Positions 44,451-55,384 of a DNA stretch of 64,000 bases are shown piece by piece. Source of the stretch: Parelaphostrongylus tenuis (lineage: Eukaryota; Nematoda; Chromadorea; Rhabditida; Metastrongylidae); the NCBI GenBank assembly GCA_019055375.1, contig JAHQIW010000791.1, positions 35,335 to 99,334 of the forward strand. The letters are read 5' to 3'. Every line of letters begins with the position of its first letter. Position 1 is the first letter of the stretch. The notes under the pieces were generated by a model. That model was not told where the DNA came from and searched no databases. It saw only the letters and a list, made by a program, of their open reading frames with translations. The position numbers and the translations under genes are program-made.

Positions 44451-47432
44451 TAAATTGATGTGTTTGATGTGATGTGGCACCTTGACTCGAACTGATTTTC
44501 TAGTTTGGGTAAGGTTCGAGTCCTACTTCACTCATACTACCCTACGCATTTTGAAACTCTATATTTGTGGAATCAAGATTGTAGTCCTCATATCTCAACA
44601 AGTCAACGATAGAAGCTTATCTCTAATCTGACAGGGAAAACTCAACTCTAATCATTCTTCCTGTTTGATGCTCGAGAGACGTAGAGCACATTATAATAAT
44701 GCATATACTAGAGAGTGCGGATAAAACATGAACTCCATTGAGACGCTGAATATGTGAAAAATTCCTTCAAAGCATTGACTACAGACTATATTGTATAGAG
44801 TAACCTGAGAGACGGAAACTCAGCGCAAAGGCCGAATAACCGAGGTGATGAACTGGTGAGCGTTTTTGTAGATGTCTTGAAAAAGTGACCACATGACTGA
44901 CTTCAACACATGAGTGGGACGGCAAAATGGACAGCCTGTATTGACTCCATGTATCGTTTTTCACCTGTTTCCTTTGATGCAGAGCTAAACGTATATTTTG
45001 CTTCCAATCGAACAACAGAAACGTCGATCAAAGGTGGTCAGCGAAACGCCTCTTAGAAATTCACCAGAAAACCTTTTTCAGCAGAAATTTCAATGAATAC
45101 CTCTCGCGGCAGAAAAGAGAGCGTTCTCCTATGAGGCGGCCACGCTAAGTGTACTAGAGTATCTATTATCTATCAATCTATTGAGGATAAGGAGTGGACG
45201 TATGAGAACTAATGATGAAATTCATCTACAAGTCTGTTACCTGGACTATGATGGTTGATCATTGCACTTTGAAGAGCACAAAATAGTTAGGTACAAAGTC
45301 TAACAATGGGCTAAGAAGTAATGAATATATCAGAAAACATAATGAAGTGAAATTGAAAGTGAACTTGTTAAGAACTAATAATTGAGATGGTGTAAAAGGT
45401 TGCAATGGCGGAGAGATGGATGTTACGGAACAGTTGCTTCGTTATTGACTGAATTATGGCTGCCAAAGGCGGGCACAGAAGATGAAGAAAAAGAAGGAGA
45501 TGAGGAGGGTGATTGTTGCTTTGATGCCAATTCTATTTGTGAAACTTACTAGAGTGTTTGCTTACTTACTGATGAACACATCAAGCATGATCAAGTTGCA
45601 GCATGATGGCAATGTTCGTGTTCAAAGTTCCTTGTGAATATTCTATAAATGTGATGAAAAACTCGTTTCTGTATCATCTACTGGCTTGATTTAGAGAGAG
45701 AGAAGAACTTAACTGGCACTTAATCAAAGCAATTTCCTTTTCCCATAGGTCCGTGAATGACATCGTTAACACGAAGGCGGTGAAAGGCGTGATTTTGTAG
45801 TAACGTCAAAGCGCATACCTTTTGAGATTAAGATATTCAAAAATCTTGAAAGATAACTCAAACTTACTTAGTGTGTACTACAATGGTCACAAAAATTTTG
45901 AAAATGTTGTCGGCCATAAAATATGGAGGATAAATCAATTTCTCCAACGCCTTTATTCATTTTACGCACGGCGGCACATACTTTATTTCAGTTTTTTTCT
46001 TTATGAAGTTATTGACAAGTACTGAAAGATATTGATTGTTCAGCTTTCTTTCTTAGTCATTGCTCTTATCAGTTATGCACTTACGCACTTGCAAATTTTC
46101 GTAGATTACTTTTATGTCTCTATCAATGCAGGTCTGAAAAAATAGCAACAGTCACGTGTTCTCTCATTAAATTGTGCCGCGAAAAAATCTGAAATAGAGA
46201 CGATTCATTAACTTCAAAAATTTAATCTCCATTGCGATAGTGGAAAGTAGAACGGCAACATATTTCGCCGAATAATTACATAGTCGCTGGTTAGACTCCG
46301 CCCCGAAACATCGAAAACTCTCCTCGTTCCCTACTAGGTCGGCAACTTGGCATCATATGTACTTGAAAAATAAAAATCTTGAGTTGATAAATCAAGTGAA
46401 AGTCGCCGCAAAGGCCGAATATGTATCCAATGACTTCTAGGCGTCGAATTACCCTCAAGTCGAATGCATAGCGCTTTCCAAGGGATCGATTACCGCCGAA
46501 CGCTTAATCATTTATCATGTTATTCTCGAAAGTCAAGCTAGGTCACCATCAGGAGTCATTCACAAGGAACATTAGTCCAATTGATTCCCATAATTGTCCT
46601 CAAGATAAATAGACGTGAGTGAGCGTAGAAAAGCAGAAATTTATTCATGACATTCCATCATCATCTCCTTTCCATTATTGTCTGCATGTGACATAATGGA
46701 AGGAAACCACTGCTAGATAGTCAAAAAGCTACAAGTACACTGAAAAGCTAAGTTCATTTCAGAAATTACTAGTTCTGCTGGAGCTCTCTGTGTTGATCGC
46801 TCTGTGTTGATCAGATGTCAAGTCTTTTTGTCACTTGCATGGAGAAGCTCTTCATTCACACTTAGCGATGAATACCCGTGATGGAGACCTAGCAAAGCTA
46901 TCAAAGAGCATAAAATTCTTCATTAGAGAATGAACCTACACGCAGATTTCAAGTACTATTGTCGACTGATAAAAGACAATGAAGGATTACAAGAATGCTG
47001 GAACCCGATTATATAGAACTGATCGTACAAACAGGCGAATAAATTGAATAAGTATTTGATGCATTTTATTATGGATTTAGGTGGCTGCATGAGCTCCCTA
47101 TGTGACAAGGATCACAAAACTTCTTCCACTGTATTCGCTTGTTCTTTTGAAACATTCACATAGAGAGGTAATTGGGCTTGTCCTGGGCTCACTCTCAGCG
47201 TGGAGGCCATATTTTCTCCTTATTTATATGTTAAATGCTGATTATACGTAAACTTTCCTGGAAATGTTAAGGCATTTGTAATGCATTTTCCAAGACTTCA
47301 CAGCAGACAGTGGCCAGTGTTTTTGCATTAGGGAAAGGTTGTCTGATTGGTCGACTGGCACATCATAAACGATATGGTAGGATAAATCCCTTGTATTTCA
47401 CCATACTGATCAAACTTTTGATAATTACCCAA
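44451..47432. other. Non-coding stretch
   Basis: A B-box-like GGTTCGAGTCC at about 44512 may mark a tRNA-derived relic. A 55-codon frame ending LWLPKAGTEDEEKEGDEEGD...SICETY* (about 45385-45550) has an acidic tail and no known family. Fragments near 46400 (CGCAAAGGCCGAA) look like eroded hammerhead remains but are too short to call. Confidence 0.35.
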
Positions 47433-47667
47433 GAGAATTGAGTGTGGGCAAAAATACGACCTCAGCGCGAGAATCGAACCCGTGCTGCGGTGTGCGCCAC
47501 CACTCATTCTTCAATAACTCTATAATAGCTGACAGCCACCAACCTTTGACAGGCCTGGTCGGGTATGCGATTTCGCTCTAAAAACTCAATTTTTTCTTCC
47601 TCGGTATGAATGAAACGTGGATTTTACATCCGTCTGAGGTCGTTTTTTTGCTCACCACTCAATTCTC
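47433..47667. mobile_element. tRNA foldback element, copy 3 (decayed)
   Basis: Bounded by GAGAATTGAGTG and CCACTCAATTCTC. The left arm keeps CCTCAGCGCGAGAATCGAACCC (inverted tRNA-like 3' half) and the stem CCAACCTTTGACAGG-CCTGGTCGGG seen at 17423-17444. The right arm keeps TCGGTATGAATGAAACGTGG and CGTCTGAGG. Sequence to its right (ATAACACTGCGAAAA) matches that right of the 17261 copy. Confidence 0.7.
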
Positions 47668-48169
47668 TCAGTTATATATGGAGCATCATAACACTGCGAA
47701 AAAAGCAGTGAAATGGAATTTCGAGTAATGTTATGATTAATTTTAATATTTTATATGAAAATTCCTTATATTCCGTATTGGACCAATGAATCATGATGTA
47801 AGAATTTCTATTGCATAGTTGTTTACTCAATTTAACAACGTGAAATATATGCCGATAATAATATTCGTGTCAAACAATGAACATAAACCATAAAACTAGT
47901 AGTCACATGGTAATCGGGTTTTGTTCTTCACTTCAAGAAGACGAATCACATATCATTGCGTTGAGCGATTGTATTTAACATCTATATATAATTCAAACAC
48001 AATCTTGATTATGATAGCTTTTTATCAAGGAAAAATTAGAGTCGGCAGATTGATTTTTACTCGTTTTGAATGACGTTTTTAAAGCGTGGATCCAATGCTC
48101 CTAGCACTTGCTTTTTCCCCTCTCACTGTTCGTCTCGAAGGTGTTTAAACATGTCACGTGTTGCTGCTG
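47668..48169. other. Non-coding stretch
   Basis: Apart from the short block next to the foldback, nothing recognised. Confidence 0.5.
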
Positions 48170-48400
48170 CTTGAGGATTTCTTTTTCAGAATAATCTTAT
48201 AGCATATTTCAAGCTTTTCAGAGGTCTAGTATGGCACTCCTAGTGCTAAGCGTACATTTCGGTTTTCTAACAAGCCTCATCAACAGCACGGTGCTTTTCA
48301 GTTCAACCGAGTTCCTATACCTAGGAGTTGCAACAAAACATTCCGTCTTCATTACGGATATCGTATAAAGCTGGTCGACTCGAGTCTCTTTGCAGCGTTA
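48170..48400. mobile_element. Family B element, partial copy B3
   Basis: Shares with B1 and B4 the order hammerhead (inverted), CAGCACGGTGCTTTTCAGTT, then ACCGAGTTCCTATACC. Only the left half is recognisable. Confidence 0.5.
48243..48290 (-). ncRNA. Hammerhead ribozyme, B3 (decayed)
   Basis: Minus strand: GTGCT / AGCAC stem I kept, TTGATGA box, enlarged imperfect stem II (GGCTTGTTAGAAAACC), GAAA, then TGTACGC without the palindromic stem III. Confidence 0.45.
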
Positions 48401-49984
48401 AGAATGGTCGAGTCAAGACGTTCCACCGCGATCGTCAATGTGCATCACTAGCCACTCGCTCACTCTTCCTTCCTCTTCCTTCAAGTTGAGTTATCACTCA
48501 TCTGATTCCCTTTTCCACTATTTATTAGAGATTTCATCTGCTGTTTTTATAAAACCTCTCATAGACTTCAAAAATCAATCCTTAGTGTTCTGATTAGTTG
48601 ACGCTATTAGCAGGTAATGGCCAATGAAATTCCATTTATAATCCCTTCATGAGATACATATGGTCATCAGTATGGTTTAATGTGGTTTATGGTTATATGT
48701 TGCACGTGGTTGTGATACTGTCGACGGCGCAAATCACTGGTGGAAATGTAACCGCTCCGTTGGGGCAGCAGTCCATCATGAAGATTTTTTCCTAATACTG
48801 TGTAATACCACATGTTCACCAAACACTTAGGTTAACTCTCCAGTGTCATCAAGAAAATGGAATTTAATGCAAGAAGAGCAAGAAACGAAAGGATAGCTTG
48901 AGTAAAGCTCGCAAATGGCAGTGTAAAGTAGTGAAACGTAATAGCGAACAATGGTAAACAACAAACCATGAGCTAAAACGTCGAGTTAGCGTGAATAGAG
49001 GTTTGCATTGATGCAAAAAAAGCAATTAAAAAAAGCAATTGCATGGAGAGTTAGTGCTTGAGAATTCTTGTTGAAGTGTATCGCTCTTGGTTTCATTTCG
49101 ATGACACTCGTAACATTTGAAGAGATCATCATCATATGTACTTATGACTACCGTATCTTTGAATAAAAAGTCGCTCAAGACAACGCGGATTGGGAAATCA
49201 TCAACGATTTGTAAGAATGGCGTACTTTAGAGATAATGGACAAATCAGGTAAGATACTTAACATCCACGTGATAGGTCGGTACTGTTTATAGTACAACGT
49301 GTTACGCAACAATGGTAGGTGTCAGAAAAGTGTACAAGGATTAGTAAGTTTATAGCATGATGAATGAGGAAAGGACACTCTCTATAGAACAGGGAAGGGC
49401 ATTAGATAATTCATTAAGATCTTCCACTCGTAAGTATTCAAGCGAAGAAGAGCTAAGGAATCCGAGATTCATCTTTCCTTCTCATATACCCTCAGTTTCC
49501 TCCGCCTTCTTTTGTCTATCCGTCGTCCTCGCTCCGTTTCTACCTACCTCTCTCGCTCATTACAAACACTTAGGTGCACAAAAATATTTTCCAGGAGAAA
49601 CTGTGTTAGTTGAGCAGCAAGCTGGAGAATCATAGAACTATAAGAAACATCTCGTGCAAAGGATCCAAAATATACGTCGCTAACTACTTCTCTATTTTTG
49701 TACTTTAGATAGATAAGTTGGCACTATTTCTATGGACTTTCATCTAACGAAAAATTTGTTGAAGTTTTTGAAATAAGGAATGATAATCTAAATCTAAGTG
49801 GATTTGATGACAACTCGAGGCGAGTGGAGAAATGGCAACAGCGAGTGGGGAAGTGGCGCTATCAAAGATGGACGGCATCTGAACTCTGTTGACCACAACA
49901 CCAGTAATGTTCATAGAACTGTCAACATTACCGGTAAACTGATAATGGCATAACATGTTTTGAGCCTTTTTTGAGGTCTGGTTG
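48401..49984. other. Non-coding stretch
   Basis: A 92-codon plus-strand frame at 49357-49635 has no motif or splice context. No gene is supported. Confidence 0.4.
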
Positions 49985-50300
49985 GGCACTTCAGTCTTAG
50001 ACGGGCCCGTCTCGCCCTTGCACGCTCATCAGTAGCACAGTGTCTTTCGGTTCAGCCGATACCTTGCAAGTGATATACCCCTACTTATAAAGGAATCGAA
50101 GATGAATAACAATTTACCGCAAGTCAGGTGATAAATTCCCCAACATTGAACTAGCAAAAGGCGAGGTCGTAGCTGGTAAAATGAATCATACCTCTTCAAT
50201 CAACTGTTTTGGAAGACCTCGCTCAAAAACAGCAGTAATCTGATTACCGGTAGTAACCGGCAGTGAAACTCACTACATCCTGAAACACGTCCCATAAACT
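49985..50300. mobile_element. Family B element, partial copy B4
   Basis: Left half of the element: a hammerhead at 49994-50038 (minus), then TTTCGGTTCAGCCGATACC, AAGTGATATACCCC, CAGGTGATAAATTCCCC and AAGACCTCGCTCAAAA. These match in order the reverse complement of the B2 interior (41080 down to 40890). A mirrored right hammerhead was not found. Confidence 0.6.
49994..50038 (-). ncRNA. Hammerhead ribozyme, B4, with a different stem III
   Basis: Minus strand: GTGCTA, CTGATGA, GCGT-GCAA-GGGC (poorly paired), GAGA in place of GAAA, then a ten-base self-complementary stem III ACGGGCCCGT, cleavage position C, TAAGAC. Confidence 0.55.
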
Positions 50301-51524
50301 AAACATCTAGAGAGCGATCGAGATGTTTTAGGACAACTGGAAAATTCAACTATCTGAACAACACATTTCTTGAGATTTTCGTAACAATAGTTCAGACGGA
50401 TCACGATGAAAGATCGAGCGTTGATCCGGTTCGGTTCGTCACTTGTAGATAACTTGAGATGAATTTAGTGGAAAAACATCTCACTAGAGCAATTTTCGAA
50501 CGTGATAAACAAATTCGCTGGAAAAGGATGTTTAGTACGGCTTTAAGAGATCATCCTTAACGTGAACAATTATAAGGTATCAAAAAGCTCTACAAAAACT
50601 TTCTTTTCGATAAGGTTAACTGAAGTGTTCGGTTCTTCTTTATTTCACTAATGCCTTCTCAACTCAGTCATCCCATCTATCATTGTTTTGTGTGATGGAT
50701 TGCAGACTCATTGTACTCTAGCTTCGTTTACCGATCGTTCACCGAAAAAATATCTAAGACAACTGACTGCTTTACAAAACTCAATTCGTCTATGATATGC
50801 AATATAGCAGTTGCTCGACCGAATAAGTGCTATTTTTCTTACCACCTAAGCTCTTGACTATCAATATATCTATTAAGAATATCCACGATTGTTATTCTAT
50901 GCGCAAAGAGTCATACCAGCTGGCTTCTGTTTCCCACACCACGGGCCGTGTGTTCGCGCAACATAAAGGCTCGTGCCGCCTTTCAACTGGCAACCAAAAA
51001 GTGTTTCCCATAAAATTTGAATATTGTGCTTGACAATTACTCACAGGCTAGCGGAAACAAAATCTTCGGAATAAGTCACTCCCACAACACTTCCATTCGC
51101 TACAGACCGCTACTTGGAGCTGAATTCCACCTCTCTTGGCTCTAGATCATCCTGTTCGTAGCTTACTGTAGTTCATATTGTTGTATATTACCTCTGTGAA
51201 GTCTTTGATACATACATTGTGCATCTCCCCTCATCCACCTAAAAATCTGGGATTCGGGCATCTTACACTTAGGCTCATATCTGTTGGATCATCATGTACC
51301 GTTAACACTGCGTTACCTGTCGTGATTGTTGCCTCTTCAAATGCATTTATATCATCATTGTTCTTTATTATAAGTCGTTCGTTACGGCGATGAATATTAT
51401 TCGTTGGTCTCAGGATCAACACAATACGTCATCAAATAAATAATGAAATGGTTGGAATAATCAATAGACTTGAGTGACCAAACACTAATCAGTGCAGTCT
51501 CCAATAAAGCTAGAACATTATACC
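50301..51524. other. Non-coding stretch
   Basis: Frames at 50827-51033 and 51178-51422 lack homology. Nothing recognised. Confidence 0.45.
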
Positions 51525-51627
51525 ATTCGTTTCGCGTGCTTTCTCAAGACCACGCTCAAATTTCAATATATGTGTTGATTATTACTTAAGCCAACATGTC
51601 ATGTTGCCTGTTATAGGTTCTTACACA

Positions 51628-51671
51628 GACCTATACACGTGTTTCGGCCTTGGCAGCCTCGTCAGTCGGGC
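51628..51671 (-). ncRNA. Hammerhead ribozyme, A3 left arm, core intact
   Basis: Minus strand: GCCCGA, CTGACGA, GGCTGCCAAGGCC (stem II with a five-base loop), GAAA, ACACGTGT, A, TAGGTC. The catalytic boxes are intact; stem I on the 3' side is weakened by two mismatches. Confidence 0.75.
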
Positions 51672-51910
51672 AGAACCCGTCGTCTTTAGCCAATCTTCTT
51701 GAGGTGTTGAAACTTCAACATGGTCTTGAGAAAACTCTCCAAACAATGGTGTGATATCTCTAAGACACCAGCCAAGAGCATTTGAGTGTACAACACTGCC
51801 GATCTAGTGATTCATTTCATTTGATAGCACGTGTAAATCGTTCGCCGTCGCCCACTCTAAGTAGGAGGACTGGAGCACCTCGAGAAGATTGGGCTAAACA
51901 ATAAGTACCC

Positions 51911-51954
51911 GCCCGAGTGACAAGGTTGCCAAGGCCGAAACACATGTATCGGGC
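51911..51954 (+). ncRNA. Hammerhead ribozyme, A3 right arm (core mutated)
   Basis: GCCCGA/TCGGGC stem I is perfect and GAAA is kept, but the box is GTGACAA and stem III reads ACACATGT, no longer self-complementary at its centre. Confidence 0.65.
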
Positions 51955-52084
51955 TGTATAAGAGCCCATAACAAGCCACATGACATGTTGGCTCAAATAA
52001 TACTTATCAGAGCTAAAACAGTCCAAAGCGCTCTCCACTAAACAGCCAATACATGCAACTAATATTTACCGTAATCTTCACATA

Positions 52085-52265
52085 ATGTAAAAATTAATGC
52101 AGTAATAATAATATTAACAATAACAATAGTAGCAGCAGTAGTAAAAGAGTAAAAGTACTCATAGAAACTATGATAATGACAACAATAGTAATAGCAATAA
52201 AATGTAAAAGGACACTGAAAATGAAAAATCTTCTAGCAATAACAACAAGAATAGTAGCAAATGTG
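52085..52265. repeat. Imperfect trinucleotide-rich tract
   Basis: A run of interrupted AAT, AAC, AGT and AGC units (for example AATAATAATATTAACAATAAC, AGTAGCAGCAGTAGT). Low-complexity microsatellite. Confidence 0.75.
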
Positions 52266-53464
52266 TTTTAAATTTGTAGAAACTGCAGGTTTCATGCTGC
52301 AACAACAACTAAACCTTCACGAGAACGACAGCTGTCACGAAGAAACCAATGTTAGGCTCACTCTAGACTACATTTGCAGCCTTTGCTATGGCAATAGTAC
52401 AGAAAACAAAACGCAGAGGAGAAATAAACACATGAATCGATCTTGCTTGTAGTCAGCAAGACTACGAGTTCATATTTGGTTCCGTAATTTATGCATATCG
52501 ATTCGTGATACAATGGCACATTTGGAGAGATCAATATCAGTGCATCATTTTAATAAATAGATGACGATGCTTCGATAAGCTCTACAGGTTCAAATAGTTT
52601 CTTAGATGCTTTTTTCTCGAACTCTTATAAAAAGATTAACTATGGATAATATAGCTTATTTGACGCATAATTAACCTGTACTATTGGCTTCTGTGACTCT
52701 TCCGGTGTACCATTTCAGTCTTCTTTTTTCAATAATAAGCCAAGACGAGTTTGATAAGAGAAAATTTTATTGACCTCGTGTTAGTTTATGAATGAAGAAA
52801 AAGCATCAATTGCACTGAAATCAAGTAGATGTCGGTTTGTAAAGGTATCATGTCAACGTTCCCCTGCCTTACCAATCCCGGTTTAATTTTAGATTACCAA
52901 TCCCAGAGTATGGTAGGTTTGGATAGTCCTGAATGCAGAGTCCGACCAATGACCATGTGCTTATTACAGGACACTTCTGATTTCTGAGCTGCATTTATCC
53001 ACATCTCCGTAAACTCATAAGACTCTACTGATTCACAGATACTTCTGCTAGTGTTTAAAAGTAGCTTAAATACTTGGATTGAACGTCTTTAGACGTCGTA
53101 CAGGTTCTACCTGTTCATTTCGTATTCGTACCTGTTCCATCTGTCTTAAGGTCTTGTAATCGTCATTTAACGAAATGGAGTAATTCTTTCAACGAGCAGA
53201 TGCAAAGATCTGACTTTTTTCAAAAATTTATCATCATGTTAAACGAGTGAACATTTACTTCGTTTGGAGAACAGAAGAGAAGTACGCCATCTGAACTAAT
53301 AGCCCCTTGTCCTATTATTGTGTGCATGAGAAAAGTGTTCGAAAAAACGTACCACTCAGTTCCGAGTGGCAAACAATATCTCATGCTATAGTGTATCTAT
53401 TGGAGATGTGTTAAGTGCAACTAAATAAATTAGATGTTTTACTACTTTTTATCAGTGTTATGAG
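52266..53464. other. Non-coding stretch
   Basis: A 63-codon frame at 52261-52452 is an isolated open frame. Nothing recognised. Confidence 0.45.
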
Positions 53465-53770
53465 GAGCGCATGTGGCGCGGTGGGTTAGAGGTGCGCTGC
53501 GTTGCACACAAGGTCGATGACTCTATCTCGCGTTCATGGCTCACCCAGCCACCATTCCTCTAGGGTCGCTAAACTGGCACCGGACTGGTCGCAGACTTGT
53601 CTGAGAGGATAAACAGCACTGACTCGATACAGCGGGAGGCCATCGGGTGTCGTGTCTCGGGTGTCATTGTAAGGGTCAGACAATGTATTCAAACATAACA
53701 AAGTTAAAAAATGAAGACGAATGCATGACCTATACCTAAGGGGATTGATCAACGCCGAGAGCTTTCTCCT
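53465..53770 (+). repeat. tRNA-derived SINE (family C), near full length
   Basis: Head GCGCATGTGGCGCGGTGGGTTAGAGG (pol III A-box type), then GTCGATGACTC in place of the B box, CTCACCCAGCCACCATTCC, GAGAGGATAAACAGCACTGACTC, and the tail CGCCGAGAGCTTTC. Confidence 0.85.
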
Positions 53771-54346
53771 TTGCCCTTCATGTTATTATAAAAGATCGAG
53801 ATTCTCTAAACCATGGCATGAGTAATCAAAAATCTCATATAAATTCCTTTTTTTCAAATAAAACTTTCATGAGGTTGGTATTCTTTCCTCCATAACTGAT
53901 AGCTAAAAAACCTGGCGATTTTGCTTTTGTCATTACCTCGACGTACTTTATCAAACTATATCTAATTATTCTCTTGACATTCACGAGACTTATTTCCTTT
54001 CATTTACATTAGATAAATTCTATCATTCATTAGATTTTGAGTACATATGCAAAATATTAAGCATAAGATTAGATATGGTTTAATAAAATACGTCCAAGCT
54101 CTAAGAAGGCAAAATCGCTGGAACGTCATCCATCGAATTTAAAGGAAGGAATCCCAACTTCGTGCAAATTTTATCTATAAAAAGGGCGTCAAAAAATGTT
54201 GAGTGGTATGCAAAACATTGGACTCTAGTCGAAAGTTGAGCGCGTGTCTTGCTTATGTCAGACCAGGAGCGTCCGCCGTTAAAGGTTAGTCGATGGAAAC
54301 TACAATAGTTCTTATCGAAGAAAGAGTGCCAGCAAAGTGCTGATTT
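53771..54346. other. Non-coding stretch with a decayed hammerhead-like motif
   Basis: At 54091-54125 AAGCTCTAAGAAGGC...GGAACGTCATCC resembles the minimal hammerhead at 24988 with several changes. No gene. Confidence 0.4.
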
Positions 54347-54417
54347 CAGTGATGTAGTGGTATCACGCGTTCCTGGTACGGGTGAAACACGAGTTCAAGT
54401 CCCGCTTGTTCTCGGGT
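54347..54417 (+). tRNA. tRNA-like relic related to the foldback module
   Basis: GTGATGTAGTGGTATCACGCG (A box), GGTACGGGTGAAACACGAG, then GTTCAAGTCCCGC (B box). It parallels the module at 17644 base for base in its spacing, but the acceptor stem is not closed. Confidence 0.5.
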
Positions 54418-54603
54418 GTTTCAGATACTTATATAGATTAAACATATTCGACACATGGAAACTTGGCACTGTTCAGTTCCGATTTTTGTTGAATAAAGAG
54501 CTTTATACAAAAATTTTTATTCATTTGATTTTTCACGGCTTATTTTATATTGTTCTTTTATTACAAGTACAGCAGTTTTTATTGAATAAAGAGCGGTAAA
54601 ATA

Positions 54604-54670
54604 GCGGTAACCTGAGTAGAGTAATGGTAGACGCACTCTTGATATGGGTGGATCGCGGGTCTGCTCACAT
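54604..54670 (+). tRNA. tRNA-like relic
   Basis: GAGTAGAGTAATGGTAGACGC has A-box spacing. The B-box position holds GGATCGCGGGTC, which is poor. Probably a decayed module of the same kind as 54347. Confidence 0.3.
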
Positions 54671-54820
54671 ATGGGATCCCATCTCTTGCATACCAGTTAG
54701 TATTCGTAAATGTTTGTTTCGAATGTTTTCTTAAGACCACAGCTCAAATTTCAATATGCCTAGCAATCATTTTTGAGCCACGCATGTCTTTGGTCTGTCA
54801 AAGGAGGGCTGACTTATAGA

Positions 54821-54863
54821 GCCCGATACACGTGTTTCGATCTTGCGATCTCGTCAGTCGGGC
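54821..54863 (-). ncRNA. Hammerhead ribozyme, A4 left arm, fully intact
   Basis: Minus strand: stem I GCCCGA with TCGGGC (6 of 6 paired), CTGACGA, stem II GATC-GCAA-GATC (4 bp, GNRA tetraloop), GAAA, self-complementary ACACGTGT, cleavage position A. All conserved bases of a type-I hammerhead are present. With only a two-base-pair stem III and its four-base loop, the monomer would be weak. A dimer would form an eight-base-pair stem III. Confidence 0.88.
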
Positions 54864-55225
54864 AGTTACCCTTTCTCGTCTTTTGCCAATCCTGTGTGGG
54901 TGCTCCAGTCCCCAAAGCAAGAGTCAGCGACGACGAACGTTTCACACTCTATGTCCAGTGAAAATCTCACCAAACATAGAGTGTTGTACACTCGATTGCT
55001 CGTGGCTAGTATGTTCAATATATCATAACTCTCGTTTCGAGTGTTTTTTCAAGACCACAGCTCAAATTTCAATATGCCGAGGAATCATTTTTGAGCCACT
55101 CACAACACACTGTGTTTGGTGTGATTTTCACTGGACATAGAGTGTAAAACGTCCGTCGTCGCTAACTCTTAGTGTGGGGACTGGAGCGCCCACACAGGAT
55201 TGGCAAAAGACGAGAAAGGGTAACT

Positions 55226-55268
55226 GCCCGACTGAAGAGATCGTAAGATCAAAACACGTGTATCGGGC
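55226..55268 (+). ncRNA. Hammerhead ribozyme, A4 right arm (GAAA box mutated)
   Basis: Stem I GCCCGA/TCGGGC perfect, CTGAAGA fits CUGANGA, stem II GATC-GTAA-GATC, stem III ACACGTGT-A. The GAAA box reads AAAA, losing the conserved G12. Confidence 0.8.
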
Positions 55269-55384
55269 TCTATAAGTCAGCCCTCCTTTGACAGACCACT
55301 GACATGCGTGGCTCAAAAATGATTGCTAGGCATATTCGTAAATGTGTCAAGTGCCTTGTGAGATAGTAAGAGGAGTTTGTATCT

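Larger units (their letters stand above)
51525..52040. mobile_element. Family A hammerhead foldback element, copy A3
   Basis: The left arm starts CGTTTCGCGTGCTTTCTCAAGACCACGCTC. The right arm ends CATGACATGTTGGCTCAAATAATACTTATC. Hammerheads lie at 51628-51671 (minus) and 51911-51954 (plus), each followed inward by GGGCAGAACCCGTCG- or GGGTAC-type sequence. The central part (ACTCTAAGTAGGAGGACTGGAGC) is related to A4. Confidence 0.8.
54705..55335. mobile_element. Family A hammerhead foldback element, copy A4 (best preserved)
   Basis: The left arm (about 54750-54965) and right arm (about 55125-55335) are mirror images. Read outward both run TTTCACTGGACATAGAGTGT, a GTCGTCGCT block, TGGGGACTGGAGC, CACACAGGATTGGCAAAAGACG, the hammerhead, CCTCCTTTGACAGACCA and TGGCTCAAAAATGATTGC. 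The left flank CGTTTCGA-TGTTTTCTTAAGACCACAGC recurs directly at 55031-55062 in the centre. Hammerheads lie at 54821-54863 (minus) and 55226-55268 (plus). The open frames are palindrome shadows. Confidence 0.85.

Noticed and set aside
54773..55316. Near-identical 62-residue open frames on both strands
   Set aside because: Palindrome shadows of element A4; the sequence is explained by the foldback and its hammerheads.
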